A stretch of 64,000 nucleotides of DNA, taken from assembly GCA_014874415.1 (NCBI GenBank), contig JACWAI010000099.1, positions 1-64,000 of the forward strand. Direction: 5' to 3'. The position numbers and the translations under genes were made by a program. The stretch is from Nitrososphaerales archaeon. GTDB taxonomy: Archaea > Thermoproteota > Nitrososphaeria > Nitrososphaerales > Gagatemarchaeaceae. Position 1 is the first letter of the stretch; every line of letters starts with the position of its first letter. Under the pieces are notes generated by a model, which was not told the origin of the DNA, ran no database searches, and worked only from the letters and a program-made list of their open reading frames with translations. Of the stretch, positions 31,680 to 40,405 are shown in pieces.

Positions 31680-32873
31680 CTAGCCCAGGACCCCCATTTC
31701 CTTCGCCACCTCCTTCATTATGGTGAGGCGCTGGATGTCGTTGGTCCCCTCGTAGGTCTTGATTATCTGCGAGTCTCGGAGTATCCTCTCAACCTTCATT
31801 TCAGTAGAAACGCCGTAGGCCCCCATGATCATCATGGCCATGTGGGCGTTCTTCTCTGCGGCTTCGGTCGCCGCGATCTTGGCTATGGAAGACGCCTTGA
31901 TGAAGTCCTTACCCTTCTTTGTGAGCGTCGCGGCCCAGTAGGTGAGGAGCCTCGCCGTGTGGACAGCCGCCGTCATCTCGGCGATCTTGAACTGCACCTG
32001 CTGGTAGCTGAGGAGGTAAGTGTCGAAGGTCTGCCTCTGGGTGGAGTAGTCCAGGGCTGCTTCCAGGGCGGCCTGGGCGAGCCCCGTCCCCTGGGCGGCC
32101 ACCCCCACGCGGCCGTGGTCGTAGCAGGTCAGGGCGATCCTCACCCCCCTTCCGACCTCGCCTACGACGTTGCCTTCAGGGACCTCGAGGTGGTCGAAGA
32201 CAAGCTCGACGGGCTGGTCTCCACGTAGGCCAATCACGTCGGACCTCTGGCCCACGGACAGCCCTGGCATCCCCTTCTCTGCTATGAACGCGGTGACGCC
32301 ATGGTGCCTCTTCCCCTCTTCCTTCGGGCTCGTCCTGGCGAAGATGAGGAAGGTCTCTGCCTTGTCCCCGTTGGTGATGAACATCTTCTTTCCGTTGATG
32401 ACGTACTTGTCCCCGTCCTTGGTCGCCGTCGTCGCTATGGCTGCAACGTCGGAGCCTGTGCTCGGCTCGGTCATGGCGTGCGCTGCGATCTTCTCTCCCT
32501 TGGCTATTGGCACGAGGTACTTCCGCTTCTGCTCTTCAGTCCCGAAGAGGAAGATGGGCGTCGACACGAGATATGTCGCGCCGACCACCGCCGAGAAGGC
32601 GGCCGAGAACCTCGCGATCTCCTCCGTTGCCAGGACGAGCGAAAGGTCGTCCCCTGCGCCGCCCCCGTACTCTTCGGGGAACGGGACGCCGAAGAGGCCC
32701 AGGTCCGCCGCGCGCTTGACCAGGCTCATGTCCATCTGGTTCTCCATGTCGATCTTCTGCGCGACGGGCGCCAGCTCCTTTTCTGCAAACTCCCGGACTG
32801 CCTTCCTGAAGGCCTCCTGCTCCTCAGAAATCGTGATGTTATAATCTGAAGGCAAAGGCGAAAGGGTGCTCAA
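31680..32873 (-). CDS. acyl-CoA dehydrogenase
   Basis: FAD enzyme forming trans-2-enoyl-CoA. In 397 residues: AMTEPSTGSDVAAI and YVINGKKMFITNGDKA are family signatures, TFDTYLLSYQQVQFKIAEM lies in the C-terminal helical domain and TYEGTNDIQRL carries the catalytic Glu (about residue 377). It is the first gene of the minus-strand arm and diverges from the 3-hydroxyacyl-CoA dehydrogenase/enoyl-CoA hydratase gene; a possible operator lies between them. The electron acceptor (ETF) genes are not in this window. Confidence 0.93.
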   Translation of the reverse strand: MSTLSPLPSDYNITISEEQEAFRKAVREFAEKELAPVAQKIDMENQMDMSLVKRAADLGLFGVPFPEEYGGGAGDDLSLVLATEEIARFSAAFSAVVGATYLVSTPIFLFGTEEQKRKYLVPIAKGEKIAAHAMTEPSTGSDVAAIATTATKDGDKYVINGKKMFITNGDKAETFLIFARTSPKEEGKRHHGVTAFIAEKGMPGLSVGQRSDVIGLRGDQPVELVFDHLEVPEGNVVGEVGRGVRIALTCYDHGRVGVAAQGTGLAQAALEAALDYSTQRQTFDTYLLSYQQVQFKIAEMTAAVHTARLLTYWAATLTKKGKDFIKASSIAKIAATEAAEKNAHMAMMIMGAYGVSTEMKVERILRDSQIIKTYEGTNDIQRLTIMKEVAKEMGVLG

Positions 32874-32936
32874 TTCAGTCTTCCCAGGAACTTCGCATTG
32901 AACGGCGCGGTCCCTTTTTCGTTCGCTCTCATGAAG

Positions 32937-32958
32937 GTGGTATCCTCGCGGTAACCAC
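32937..32958. promoter_or_regulatory. imperfect inverted repeat between divergent beta-oxidation genes
   Basis: GTGGTATCC (32937-32945), spacer TCGC, GGTAACCAC (32950-32958): arms match at 7 of 9 positions. It is centred between the acyl-CoA dehydrogenase start (32873) and the multifunctional gene start (33038). A repressor responding to acyl-CoA could bind here; this is inference. Confidence 0.45.
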
Positions 32959-33037
32959 GATTTCCAGTGAAAGATAACCTTTCCCCCTTACGACAGCCCA
33001 CAAAGCGTAAAGCGACCTCCGGTCGGGCTCGGACAGG

Positions 33038-35050
33038 ATGGCGATGGAGATCAAGAAAGTGGCAGTGGTCGGAGCCGGGGACATGGGGCACGGCATCGCG
33101 GAGCTCTTTGCCGTCAACGGCTACGAGGTCAAACTGATGGACAAATTCCCGGCCATGCTCGACAAGGCGAAAGCAAGGATCGGGGCGAGCCTCGACAAGC
33201 TCGTCGAAAAGGGGAAGCTCTCGAAGGATGATTCGGATTCAGCGAGGTCGAGGCTGGCCTTCTTCAGTGACATGGGCGAGGCGGTGTCGGACGCCGACCT
33301 GGTCGTGGAGGCTGTACCCGAGTCCCTTGAACTGAAGAGGTCGATATTCAAGGAGGCGAGCAGCCACGCGCCAAAGGACGCGATACTCGCGTCGAACACC
33401 TCGAACATCAGGATCACAGACCTCGGAGAGGCGACATCGAGGCCCGGTCAGGTGGTGGGGTTCCACTTCTTCAACCCACCGATGCTGATGAAGCTCGTCG
33501 AGGTCATCCCGGGCTCCAAGACGGAACCTGCCGTGGTCGATGTGATGGAGGCAGTCGGGGAGAGGCTGGGGAGGACGGTCGTCAAGGTCCTGAAGGACAG
33601 CCCCGGATTCATAGTCAACAGGATCAATGCGGCCGACACGTTGCTCTTCTGCCTGATACTCGACAAGGGAATTGCCACGCCTGCAGAGGTGGACAACTTC
33701 GCCAGAGGGCAGGGCCTCCCGATGGGGCCCTACGAGCTCCTCGACTTCGTCGGGGTGGACATAGGGGCTGACTCTCTCGCATACTTTTCGCAGGCGCTCT
33801 CTTCCGACTACGGCAAGGGGACCACCTTCGCCCGCATGGTGAAAGAGGGCAACCTCGGCAAGAAGACAGGGAAGGGTTTCTATGACTGGTCGACGGGAAG
33901 GGCTCAGATACCCAAGGTCCCTGCGACTGACAAGGTGTCCTTGATGGACATCTTCGCGCTTGAGATAAACGAGTCTGTGAAGATGATCGAGGAGGGGGTC
34001 GCGAGGCCGGAAGACATCGAGAAAGGGGTCACGCTCGGGATGAACAGGCCTTTCGGGCCGATAACAGTGGCCAAGGACCTGAGCAACGCAGAGGTGAAGG
34101 GGAAGCTGGAAGAGCTGGCGGCTAGATTCGAATGCAATATCTTCGCCCCCACGAGGTCCATCGCCGAGGGGAAGCTCCGGGACGCGATAGAAGGGAGGCT
34201 CTCCCCGCCTGCTCCCGGCGCTCAGGTCACTCATGCGGCTGCGCCCCCGGCCCCGGCTCAGGAACCACCCACGGAGGCGGAACCCATACGCCTGGAGAGG
34301 CTCGAGGGTGGGGTCGCGAGGATTCTCATCAGCAGACCCAGGCTCAACCTGATCAATGCAAGCGTGCTGGACGGTCTAGACAGGATCGTGTCAGAACTGT
34401 CGAACGACCCCGACGTGCGCGTGGTGCTGGTGTCCGGGGAAGGCAAGGTGTTTTCCGCTGGGGCGGACCTATCACAGTTCTACAACAACTCGGTCGCCTT
34501 CATGGAGTTCGCGAGGAAGGGAGCACGCACGCTCAGGAGACTGAGCGACATGCCCAAGCTGACCATCGCCGTCCTGAAAGAGTACGCCCTCGGCGGGGGT
34601 CTCGAGCTGGCCCTCGCTTGCGACCTTCGGGTGGCGACGGAGGACGTCGAAATCGGATTCCCCGAGCTCACCAGGGGCCTCGTCCCGGCGTGGTCGGGGA
34701 GCCAGAGGCTCCCTCAGCTGCTGGGTCTCTCGCGCGCCAACTCGCTCATCCTGACAAGCGAGAGGATCGACGGGAAGCGCGCCTACGAGATGGGGCTCGT
34801 GAACAGGCTGCTCTCACAGGGGGACCCTGACGATGCAGCCGCGAAATACGGCGCCGAACTCGCCTCGAGCCAGGCGCCCGTCTCCACCATGCTGGCCAAG
34901 AAGCTGCTCAACCGGGGGTCTGAAGTCCCCTCCGACGTCGGACTCGAGATGGAGGCGATGGCCGCGGGGATCTTGTTTGGGACGGAGGACCTGAGGGAGG
35001 GGATATCCGCTTTCCTCGGGAAGAGGAAGCCCGAGTTCAAGGGGAAGTGA
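33038..35050 (+). CDS. bifunctional 3-hydroxyacyl-CoA dehydrogenase/enoyl-CoA hydratase
   Basis: 670 residues in two enzymes. Residues 1-290: NAD-linked hydroxyacyl-CoA dehydrogenase with AVVGAGDMGHGIAELFA (dinucleotide motif), NTSNIRITDL, VGFHFFNPPMLMKLVEV with the catalytic His and NRINAADTL; a second dehydrogenase C-domain reaches about 390. After a Pro/Ala-rich linker (about 390-410), residues 415-670 form the crotonase fold: VSGEGKVFSAGADLSQF and KEYALGGGLELALACDLRVA (oxyanion hole), then ELTRGLVPAWSGSQRLP. This dehydrogenase-first order is found in crenarchaeal crotonyl-CoA hydratase/3-hydroxybutyryl-CoA dehydrogenase, so it may also serve carbon-fixation-type chemistry. Followed at 4 bases by a thiolase gene. 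Confidence 0.93.
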   Translation: MAMEIKKVAVVGAGDMGHGIAELFAVNGYEVKLMDKFPAMLDKAKARIGASLDKLVEKGKLSKDDSDSARSRLAFFSDMGEAVSDADLVVEAVPESLELKRSIFKEASSHAPKDAILASNTSNIRITDLGEATSRPGQVVGFHFFNPPMLMKLVEVIPGSKTEPAVVDVMEAVGERLGRTVVKVLKDSPGFIVNRINAADTLLFCLILDKGIATPAEVDNFARGQGLPMGPYELLDFVGVDIGADSLAYFSQALSSDYGKGTTFARMVKEGNLGKKTGKGFYDWSTGRAQIPKVPATDKVSLMDIFALEINESVKMIEEGVARPEDIEKGVTLGMNRPFGPITVAKDLSNAEVKGKLEELAARFECNIFAPTRSIAEGKLRDAIEGRLSPPAPGAQVTHAAAPPAPAQEPPTEAEPIRLERLEGGVARILISRPRLNLINASVLDGLDRIVSELSNDPDVRVVLVSGEGKVFSAGADLSQFYNNSVAFMEFARKGARTLRRLSDMPKLTIAVLKEYALGGGLELALACDLRVATEDVEIGFPELTRGLVPAWSGSQRLPQLLGLSRANSLILTSERIDGKRAYEMGLVNRLLSQGDPDDAAAKYGAELASSQAPVSTMLAKKLLNRGSEVPSDVGLEMEAMAAGILFGTEDLREGISAFLGKRKPEFKGK

Positions 35051-35054
35051 TTCG

Positions 35055-36248
35055 ATGCCAGAGCTGAGGGACGTTTACGTCGCCGACTTCCTCAGAGTGC
35101 CTTTCTCCAGGTCGAGGCCCTCGCAGCCCGAGAGGGACGTCTACAACTCCATCAGGATGGACCAGGCGCTCAGCATGCTGATTAGGACCATCCTGCAGAA
35201 GACCGCATTCAAGCCCGAGGAGATAGGGGACGTGGTGACGGGGTGCGCGTTCCAGACGGGGGAGAACTGGCTGTACGGAGGCAGGCACCCTGTCCTACTC
35301 GCAGGGCTACCGGTGTCGGTCCCGGCCATGGGGATGGACAGGGCTTGTGCCTCATCGATGAACGCTGCTGCGGAGGGGGCCATGGAAATAATGACTGGGA
35401 ACTCCGATGTGGTGCTCGCGGGGGGGATGGAACACCTGACCCACGTGCCGATAGGCGACAACCCTGCCCTCGCGCCGAACACAAGGCTGCTGACCAGGCC
35501 TGAGTACATGAAATATCAGATGAGCACGGGTTATTCCATGGGACTCACAGCGGAAAAGCTCGCCCAGGAGGAGGGCTTCACGCGGTCAGAGATGGACCTG
35601 TTCTCGGTCGGCTCGCACGCAAAGGCCTCGAAGTCACTCGATGACGGATGGTTCAGGAGGGAGCTGTTGCCCATGAAGGTCGAGGTGTCCGGGGAGGAGA
35701 AGGTCATCGACGCGGATCAGAGCATAAGGAGGGACACCACGCTGGAGCAGATGGAGAAGCTCGAGCCCTCGTTCAAGGCGGGGGGGCTGATCACAGCAGG
35801 GAACTCGTCCCCGCTCAATGCCGGGGCGTCGATGGTAGCGCTCGCCTCAAAGGAAAAGATCGAAGAGCACGGTCTGAAGCCGCTGGCCAGGATCGTGTCC
35901 ATGGGCTGGGCTGGGGTGGACCCGAGCGTGATGGGGAAGGGCCCGGTGCCGGCATCGCAGAAAGCTCTGGCACGGGCAGGATTGAAGGCTGACCAAGTGG
36001 ACCTTTGGGAGATCAACGAGGCCTTCGCCGTCGTAGTGCTATACGCCATCAGGGAGTTCGGCCTCGACCCTGCGAGAGTGAACGTCCATGGGGGCGCGAT
36101 TGCCATAGGGCATCCGCTGGGCGCGTCAGGCGCGAGGCTGGTGGGGACCCTAGCCAGGGAGCTTCAGGACACAGGAAAGGAATACGGCATGGCGACCTTG
36201 TGCGTCGGCGGAGGACAGGGGTTCGCCATACTTCTGCAGCGTGCCTAG
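35055..36248 (+). CDS. acetyl-CoA acyltransferase (degradative thiolase)
   Basis: 397 residues completing beta-oxidation by thiolytic cleavage of 3-ketoacyl-CoA. DRACASSMNAAAEGA holds the nucleophile Cys (about residue 97), NVHGGAIAIGHPLGASGAR the active-site His and MATLCVGGGQGFA the second Cys, all in the FadA/AtoB pattern. It differs from the DUF35-linked thiolase at 30.5 kb in having the CxGGG motif. Begins 4 bases after the bifunctional gene, so they form one operon. Confidence 0.93.
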   Translation: MPELRDVYVADFLRVPFSRSRPSQPERDVYNSIRMDQALSMLIRTILQKTAFKPEEIGDVVTGCAFQTGENWLYGGRHPVLLAGLPVSVPAMGMDRACASSMNAAAEGAMEIMTGNSDVVLAGGMEHLTHVPIGDNPALAPNTRLLTRPEYMKYQMSTGYSMGLTAEKLAQEEGFTRSEMDLFSVGSHAKASKSLDDGWFRRELLPMKVEVSGEEKVIDADQSIRRDTTLEQMEKLEPSFKAGGLITAGNSSPLNAGASMVALASKEKIEEHGLKPLARIVSMGWAGVDPSVMGKGPVPASQKALARAGLKADQVDLWEINEAFAVVVLYAIREFGLDPARVNVHGGAIAIGHPLGASGARLVGTLARELQDTGKEYGMATLCVGGGQGFAILLQRA

Positions 36249-36258
36249 GGCGCCGACG

Positions 36259-37404
36259 TCACTGTATGGCGCCTTTTGAAATAAGTTCCGCCACCTCTTG
36301 CCTCGTGTAGCCGAGCGACTTCATGATGGAGGGCGTGTCCTGGCCTAGCTCGGGGGCCTTCGTGAACCTCTTGGCTCTCATCCTGGGTTCAGACCTGATC
36401 GGACCGTTGAGGACAGTCTCATCATCGGAGATGTCCAGGAGCATAGAGAGGCTCCTCGCCCAGTCGCTGGTCAGTGCCTCCTCCACCGTGAGCACGGGAG
36501 TGGTGCATGTGTCTTTGTGCATCAGGAGGCGAGCCCATTCGTCGCGCGTCCTGGTCGCAAAGATGCGGGTCAGTGCGGAAGTGACCTCGCGTCTCTCCTT
36601 CGGGGTGCCGAACCTGAACTGGTCCATCTCGGGGATGCCCAACTCCCTGAGCAGGTTCACCCAGAATCCCTCCTCTATGGCGGCGACTGCCATGTGCTTC
36701 CCGTCAGAGGTCTTGTACAGTCTGTAGTAAGGGGTCGACCCGAAGACTAGGCTGTGGCCCTCTCTCGGCGGGCGGCCGGTCGCCAGGTACGCTGAAGCGG
36801 GGATCACCATCCACGAGAGAAGCGATGAAACTATGGGGACGTCCAGGTGCACCGCCCCTTTCCGTTCCACCAAGGCGCCGAGTATCCCGAGCGCCGCGTA
36901 CATCCCCGAGGTCATGTCCCCCAGCTGGAGCAACGGGACTTCCGGACCGGAAGAGTAGCCGAGCGTCCCCGCCATGGCCTGGAAGTTGATGTCGTGCCCG
37001 GGCATCGAACTCAGCCCACTGTCCTGACCATAGGCGGAGATGGAGCAATAGACTATCCTCCTGTTAATCTTCTTGACCTCGCCGAAGGAGAATCCCAGAC
37101 GGGACATGGCGCCTGGCCTGAAGCCTTCGATGAACACGTCCGCCTTCCGGAGCAGCCGGCGCATCACGTCCTTCCCTTCCGGGGACTTTAGGTTGATCCC
37201 GACGCTCATCTTGTTCCTGTTCACTGTCGAATGGACAGGACTCTTCCCCTTCTTCGTGGGGGGGGTCGCCCTCATGTAGTCCCCCAGGCCCGGCTCTTCG
37301 ACTTTGATGACGCCGGCCCCCATGTCGGAGAGGAGCATCGAACAGAACCCCCCGGGGAGGAGCCGCGTGGCGTCGACAACTGTCATGCCGTCGAGAAAAC
37401 CCAC
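36259..37404 (-). CDS. CoA-transferase family III (CaiB/BaiF, AMACR-like)
   Basis: 381 residues. The start GFLDGMTVVDATRLLPGGFCSMLLSDMGA, then VIKVEEPGLGDYMR and FIEGFRPGAMSRLGF match class III CoA-transferases and alpha-methylacyl-CoA racemases; NFQAMAGTLGYS and LLQLGDMTSGMYA follow with an Asp at the catalytic position. Substrate unknown; it may activate branched or dicarboxylic acids for the neighbouring beta-oxidation genes. The AMACR alternative cannot be excluded by sequence. A minus-strand TATA-like sequence is at 37420-37431. Confidence 0.85.
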   Translation of the reverse strand: MGFLDGMTVVDATRLLPGGFCSMLLSDMGAGVIKVEEPGLGDYMRATPPTKKGKSPVHSTVNRNKMSVGINLKSPEGKDVMRRLLRKADVFIEGFRPGAMSRLGFSFGEVKKINRRIVYCSISAYGQDSGLSSMPGHDINFQAMAGTLGYSSGPEVPLLQLGDMTSGMYAALGILGALVERKGAVHLDVPIVSSLLSWMVIPASAYLATGRPPREGHSLVFGSTPYYRLYKTSDGKHMAVAAIEEGFWVNLLRELGIPEMDQFRFGTPKERREVTSALTRIFATRTRDEWARLLMHKDTCTTPVLTVEEALTSDWARSLSMLLDISDDETVLNGPIRSEPRMRAKRFTKAPELGQDTPSIMKSLGYTRQEVAELISKGAIQ

Positions 37405-37569
37405 GCCCGCGGGTCAAGAAACCGCAAATAAAGCTAAATCGCGGACGAAATCCGAGACCCCGACGATGAGGTGAACGCCGTCCCAGTCATAGCCCGGAGT
37501 AAGCTCCCGGGCAGATGATGAACTCGCGACGAACTGAGTCAACCTAGGTTTAGATAGTCCAGGCGTGAA

Positions 37570-37764
37570 ATGAGAATGATGGGGAAATCGGTGAAAGTCC
37601 ACGACGACACCCACAGGGCACTGAAACTCCTGAAGGCGAGAAGGAGGAGCCAGAGCATTGATCAGGTGATTCGTGAGATCATAAAGTCGGCCACCGGTTC
37701 GTCGGTCGAGCCCATAAAGCCTGACGATAACGCCGAGGAGCTCACGAAGTATCTCAAGGAATGA
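37570..37764 (+). CDS. RHH-type small DNA-binding protein (antitoxin-like)
   Basis: A 64-residue protein. KSVKVHDDTHRALKLLKARR followed by SQSIDQVIREIIKSATG has the strand-helix-helix pattern of RHH antitoxins; the acidic tail may bind a partner. ATG 37579 is a good alternative start, since TTTAGATAG lies about 25 bases before it. No toxin-like gene follows in the same operon; the next gene is a 48-residue unknown protein. Confidence 0.6.
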   Translation: MRMMGKSVKVHDDTHRALKLLKARRRSQSIDQVIREIIKSATGSSVEPIKPDDNAEELTKYLKE

Positions 37765-37808
37765 ACCGGTAACACAGAAATACGAACCCGCCCAGCCCCA
37801 ACAGAAAC

Positions 37809-37955
37809 ATGGCAAAGTTCGACGGCATAGTGGGGAAGGCGCTCCTGACTGTCGAAGAGAAGGAGAACGAGCTCACCCTCGTCTTCGCAGACAACAGGTT
37901 CCTCTTCGTCAAGCTGGACAACGGCAAGATTCACTCGGAAAGCGTGCCTGAATAG
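37809..37955 (+). CDS. 48-residue protein of unknown function
   Basis: ATG 37809 to TAG 37955 encodes a small protein with a strand-rich pattern (FDGIVGKALLTVEEKENELT, LVFADNRFLFVKLDNGKIH). It has no cysteine motif or hydrophobic segment. It is preceded by the RHH gene (44-base gap) and its stop abuts the convergent metal-hydrolase gene. Coding is supported by sensible amino-acid composition only. Confidence 0.45.
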   Translation: MAKFDGIVGKALLTVEEKENELTLVFADNRFLFVKLDNGKIHSESVPE

Positions 37956-38609
37956 CTACTCAGGCTCGAGTATCTCTACGGTCCTCACGCCTTCGAGGAG
38001 CTTCCTGAACCGTTCGGCGTCCCGCCTGTCTCCAACGATTTTTCCAAAGTGCATCGGGATCACGATCTTCGCCCTCATCCCCTTCGCCGCTTCTGCCGCC
38101 TCCTCAGCGGTCATCACGTAGGTCCCCGAGACAGGGAGCAGTGCCAGGTCGACGTCGATGGCATTCATCTCAGGGATGGCGTCGGTGTCCCCGGCGTGGT
38201 AGAAGCTCACCCCGTCCAGGGTGACGATGTATCCCACCTTTCCGTCCGCCTTCGGATGGAAGACCTTGCCTGGCTCCCTGAACTTGTTGAGGTTGTACGC
38301 GGGTATTGCTTCGACCTTCACGCCTTTCAGTTCGACCTTGGACCCCGGCTCAACGAACTTCTTCTCCTGTGAGTGCTTGCGCAGGGGCTCCTCGCATATC
38401 TTGGGCGCTACCAATATGGTGGACTGGTTCGCGAACCTTCCGATATCGTCGTCGCTCAGGTGGTCGTAGTGCTCGTGGGAGATAAGGAGGAGGTCGGCTT
38501 TGTAGTCCCCCTTGGCCTTGAACGGGTCGAGTATCACGGTCTTGGAACCCTGTAGGACGAACGAGTCGTGCCCGAGCCAGTGGACCTTGACCCCCTTGTA
38601 TGTCCACAA
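37956..38609 (-). CDS. UPF0173-type metal-dependent hydrolase
   Basis: A 217-residue metallo-beta-lactamase-fold protein of the UPF0173 type. VHWLGHDSFVLQ is the family N-terminus, LLISHEHYDHLS is HxHxDH, FYHAGDTDAI gives the Asp and IPMHFGKI the final His. Starts at TTG 38609, 12 bases after the proteasome beta-type gene, so they may be co-transcribed. Substrate unknown. Confidence 0.85.
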   Translation of the reverse strand: MWTYKGVKVHWLGHDSFVLQGSKTVILDPFKAKGDYKADLLLISHEHYDHLSDDDIGRFANQSTILVAPKICEEPLRKHSQEKKFVEPGSKVELKGVKVEAIPAYNLNKFREPGKVFHPKADGKVGYIVTLDGVSFYHAGDTDAIPEMNAIDVDLALLPVSGTYVMTAEEAAEAAKGMRAKIVIPMHFGKIVGDRRDAERFRKLLEGVRTVEILEPE

Positions 38610-38621
38610 GCTCCGGACCCC

Positions 38622-39221
38622 CTAGAGATTGACCCCTTCTTCCCGGATGCCTGTCCTGTCTATCGTAAGTATGTCGATGCCGTTGCCGCTCATCGCATCC
38701 CTTGCGATCGCCGCCTTGATGGCAGATACGACGAGGTCGCGGGCTTCCTTTTGGGACATCGTCGGGCTGTAGCCCGCTTCGACGACACCGATCGCGGTCT
38801 CCTCCCCTGTGCCCACGGTCGCATATTGGTCTGAAATGATGCTGCCGAGCGGATCGAGGACGTACACCACCGGCTTGTCCCCCAGGCCCCCGAGGATCAC
38901 CTGCGTCAGGAGAGGGGCATACCTGTTCTGGAACATCAGGGTCGACATCAACTTGGCGACCGAGTTGGGCTTCAAGGACTTCCTCGACTCGAGCTCCTTG
39001 AGCTTCGAGTAGACGGCAACCTCCTTCACCAGGTTCTGCATGTCGGCGACCATGCCGGCGCAGACGGCTCCCACGCTCTCCGTCACCCTGAAAACCTTCT
39101 TGCCTGACTTGCTCCTGACGAAGCTCCCGAGCGTGATCCTGCGCTCCGCCCCAAGAACCACGCCGTCCTTGTAGGCGACCCCCACCGCGGTGGCTCCTGG
39201 CATGTACTGTTCATAGGACAT
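38622..39221 (-). CDS. psmB: proteasome beta subunit with Ala in place of the catalytic Thr1 (probably non-catalytic)
   Basis: 199 residues with the 20S beta fold. The usual junction G-TTTVG is G-ATAVG here (residues 9-14), so the nucleophile Thr1 is Ala while Glu17 and Lys33 (mature numbering) are kept. The last part ISAIKAAIARDAMSGNGIDIL is typical. A processing-defective, structural beta subunit that pairs with the active one at 44.0 kb is the natural interpretation, and some TACK archaea do carry one inactive and one active beta. Minus-strand TATA-like sequence at 39252-39259. Confidence 0.88.
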   Translation of the reverse strand: MSYEQYMPGATAVGVAYKDGVVLGAERRITLGSFVRSKSGKKVFRVTESVGAVCAGMVADMQNLVKEVAVYSKLKELESRKSLKPNSVAKLMSTLMFQNRYAPLLTQVILGGLGDKPVVYVLDPLGSIISDQYATVGTGEETAIGVVEAGYSPTMSQKEARDLVVSAIKAAIARDAMSGNGIDILTIDRTGIREEGVNL

Positions 39222-39275
39222 TAGAATTCGGAAAGGGCGCGCAGGGCCGCCCTTTTAGACATTATGCCCGATTAG

Positions 39276-40322
39276 TCATTCATGCCCGCCCCTTGGTTCG
39301 ATCATCACCATCAGGGCCCCATCCTTGTTATCTGCGGACCAGCTGCACCCGGTGAACTGGCTGGCGAGGTCCAGCCCTGATTTCAGATGGGATGTCATTT
39401 CGGGGACGAGCACCTTCGAAGGCTCGCGAGCGAGGGCGAGCAGGGGGATCAACATGTCCGCGAGGTTGCCGTCGAGGGCGCATCCCGACTCCGCCGCTCG
39501 GAGGAACCTACCTGCGGTCTCCGCCCCGACTTCCTCGGCAGGCTTTCCCCTGGAGCCGATGCCGTCAGCCCCGAGGAAGGCGCCTGCGCCAACATGGTAG
39601 ATGAGGATGGACGAGCCAGGAGAGTCAGCTTCCTCCTGCGCTAACTTCGCATCGACAACCTTCAGCCCCGATTTCTCCAGCTCGCCGACAGAGGACGACA
39701 GTTGGCGCTCGGCGACGTGCCTCGGCAAGCTTGCGCACCTGCTGATCAGTTCGACCCCAGGCATCTCCATCGTTGAAGACAGGTCCAATGAGGAAAGGGA
39801 ATCGCATGGCTCGATTGTAGCCTCTACCCTCCCCCCGCCCCTGGGATAGTATCCCCTGCGGGAGGCTCCGAGCTGGAAACGGATGCCGACTTTCAGGTAT
39901 GCTTCGCGGACGACACGATCAAAGTAGTCGAAGGTCGGGCTCCAAGGCACGTCCGTCCCCCCGACCAGCTGCAGCCTGAGCCTACTGCGGGTGAGCGCTA
40001 CCGCTGGCACGACGGCCTGGAGCACCAGGGTGACGCTTGCGGCAGTCCCCATGTCGACGGAGACCTCCTGCGACCTCTCACTCCCCGGGACGAATGTGAT
40101 CGCGCTCGAGCCCTCGGTGGCCCCCGTAAGCTCACCCCCGAAAACCCTGTTGAGGACCTGAAGCGCGGAGATGTGTTGCCTTTTCAGGCCGGGAACCTCC
40201 CTCCCAGCCCTTATCCCGCTGACCCTAACGCCCCTTCCCTGAATCACGGCGAAGGCGACCGCAGACCGGAGGATCTGCCCCCCTCCCTCTCCCCTAGAAC
40301 CGTCGACCTCGATCAGGTCCAC
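39276..40322 (-). CDS. rtcA: RNA 3'-terminal phosphate cyclase
   Basis: Converts RNA 3'-phosphate to 2',3'-cyclic phosphate. In 348 residues: EVDGSRGEGGGQILRSAVAFA at the N-terminus (nucleotide-binding), GAGAFLGADGIGSRGKPAEE in the C-terminal part with the signature. The catalytic His is expected in the C-terminal region (the visible HLKSG segment near 318). RtcB and archease are 14 kb away. Starts at ATG 40322, with a minus-strand TATA-like sequence at 40345-40351. Confidence 0.92.
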   Translation of the reverse strand: MDLIEVDGSRGEGGGQILRSAVAFAVIQGRGVRVSGIRAGREVPGLKRQHISALQVLNRVFGGELTGATEGSSAITFVPGSERSQEVSVDMGTAASVTLVLQAVVPAVALTRSRLRLQLVGGTDVPWSPTFDYFDRVVREAYLKVGIRFQLGASRRGYYPRGGGRVEATIEPCDSLSSLDLSSTMEMPGVELISRCASLPRHVAERQLSSSVGELEKSGLKVVDAKLAQEEADSPGSSILIYHVGAGAFLGADGIGSRGKPAEEVGAETAGRFLRAAESGCALDGNLADMLIPLLALAREPSKVLVPEMTSHLKSGLDLASQFTGCSWSADNKDGALMVMIEPRGGHE

Positions 40323-40367
40323 GGCAGCCTTCCACGGTAGGCCGGGATAAGCGGTGATGCGTGCTCT

Positions 40368-40376
40368 CTTAAATAG
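40368..40376 (+). promoter_or_regulatory. TATA box of nadM
   Basis: CTTAAATAG, 30-38 bases before ATG 40406. Confidence 0.5.
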
Positions 40377-40405
40377 GCCCGGCCGGGCCGCGGCTCGAGA
40401 ACGGA

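Noticed and set aside
37480-37512. GC-rich hairpin (GCCCGGAG...CTCCCGGGC) before the RHH gene
   Set aside because: Bulged stem without T-tract; neither a clear terminator nor an operator, and no second copy seen.
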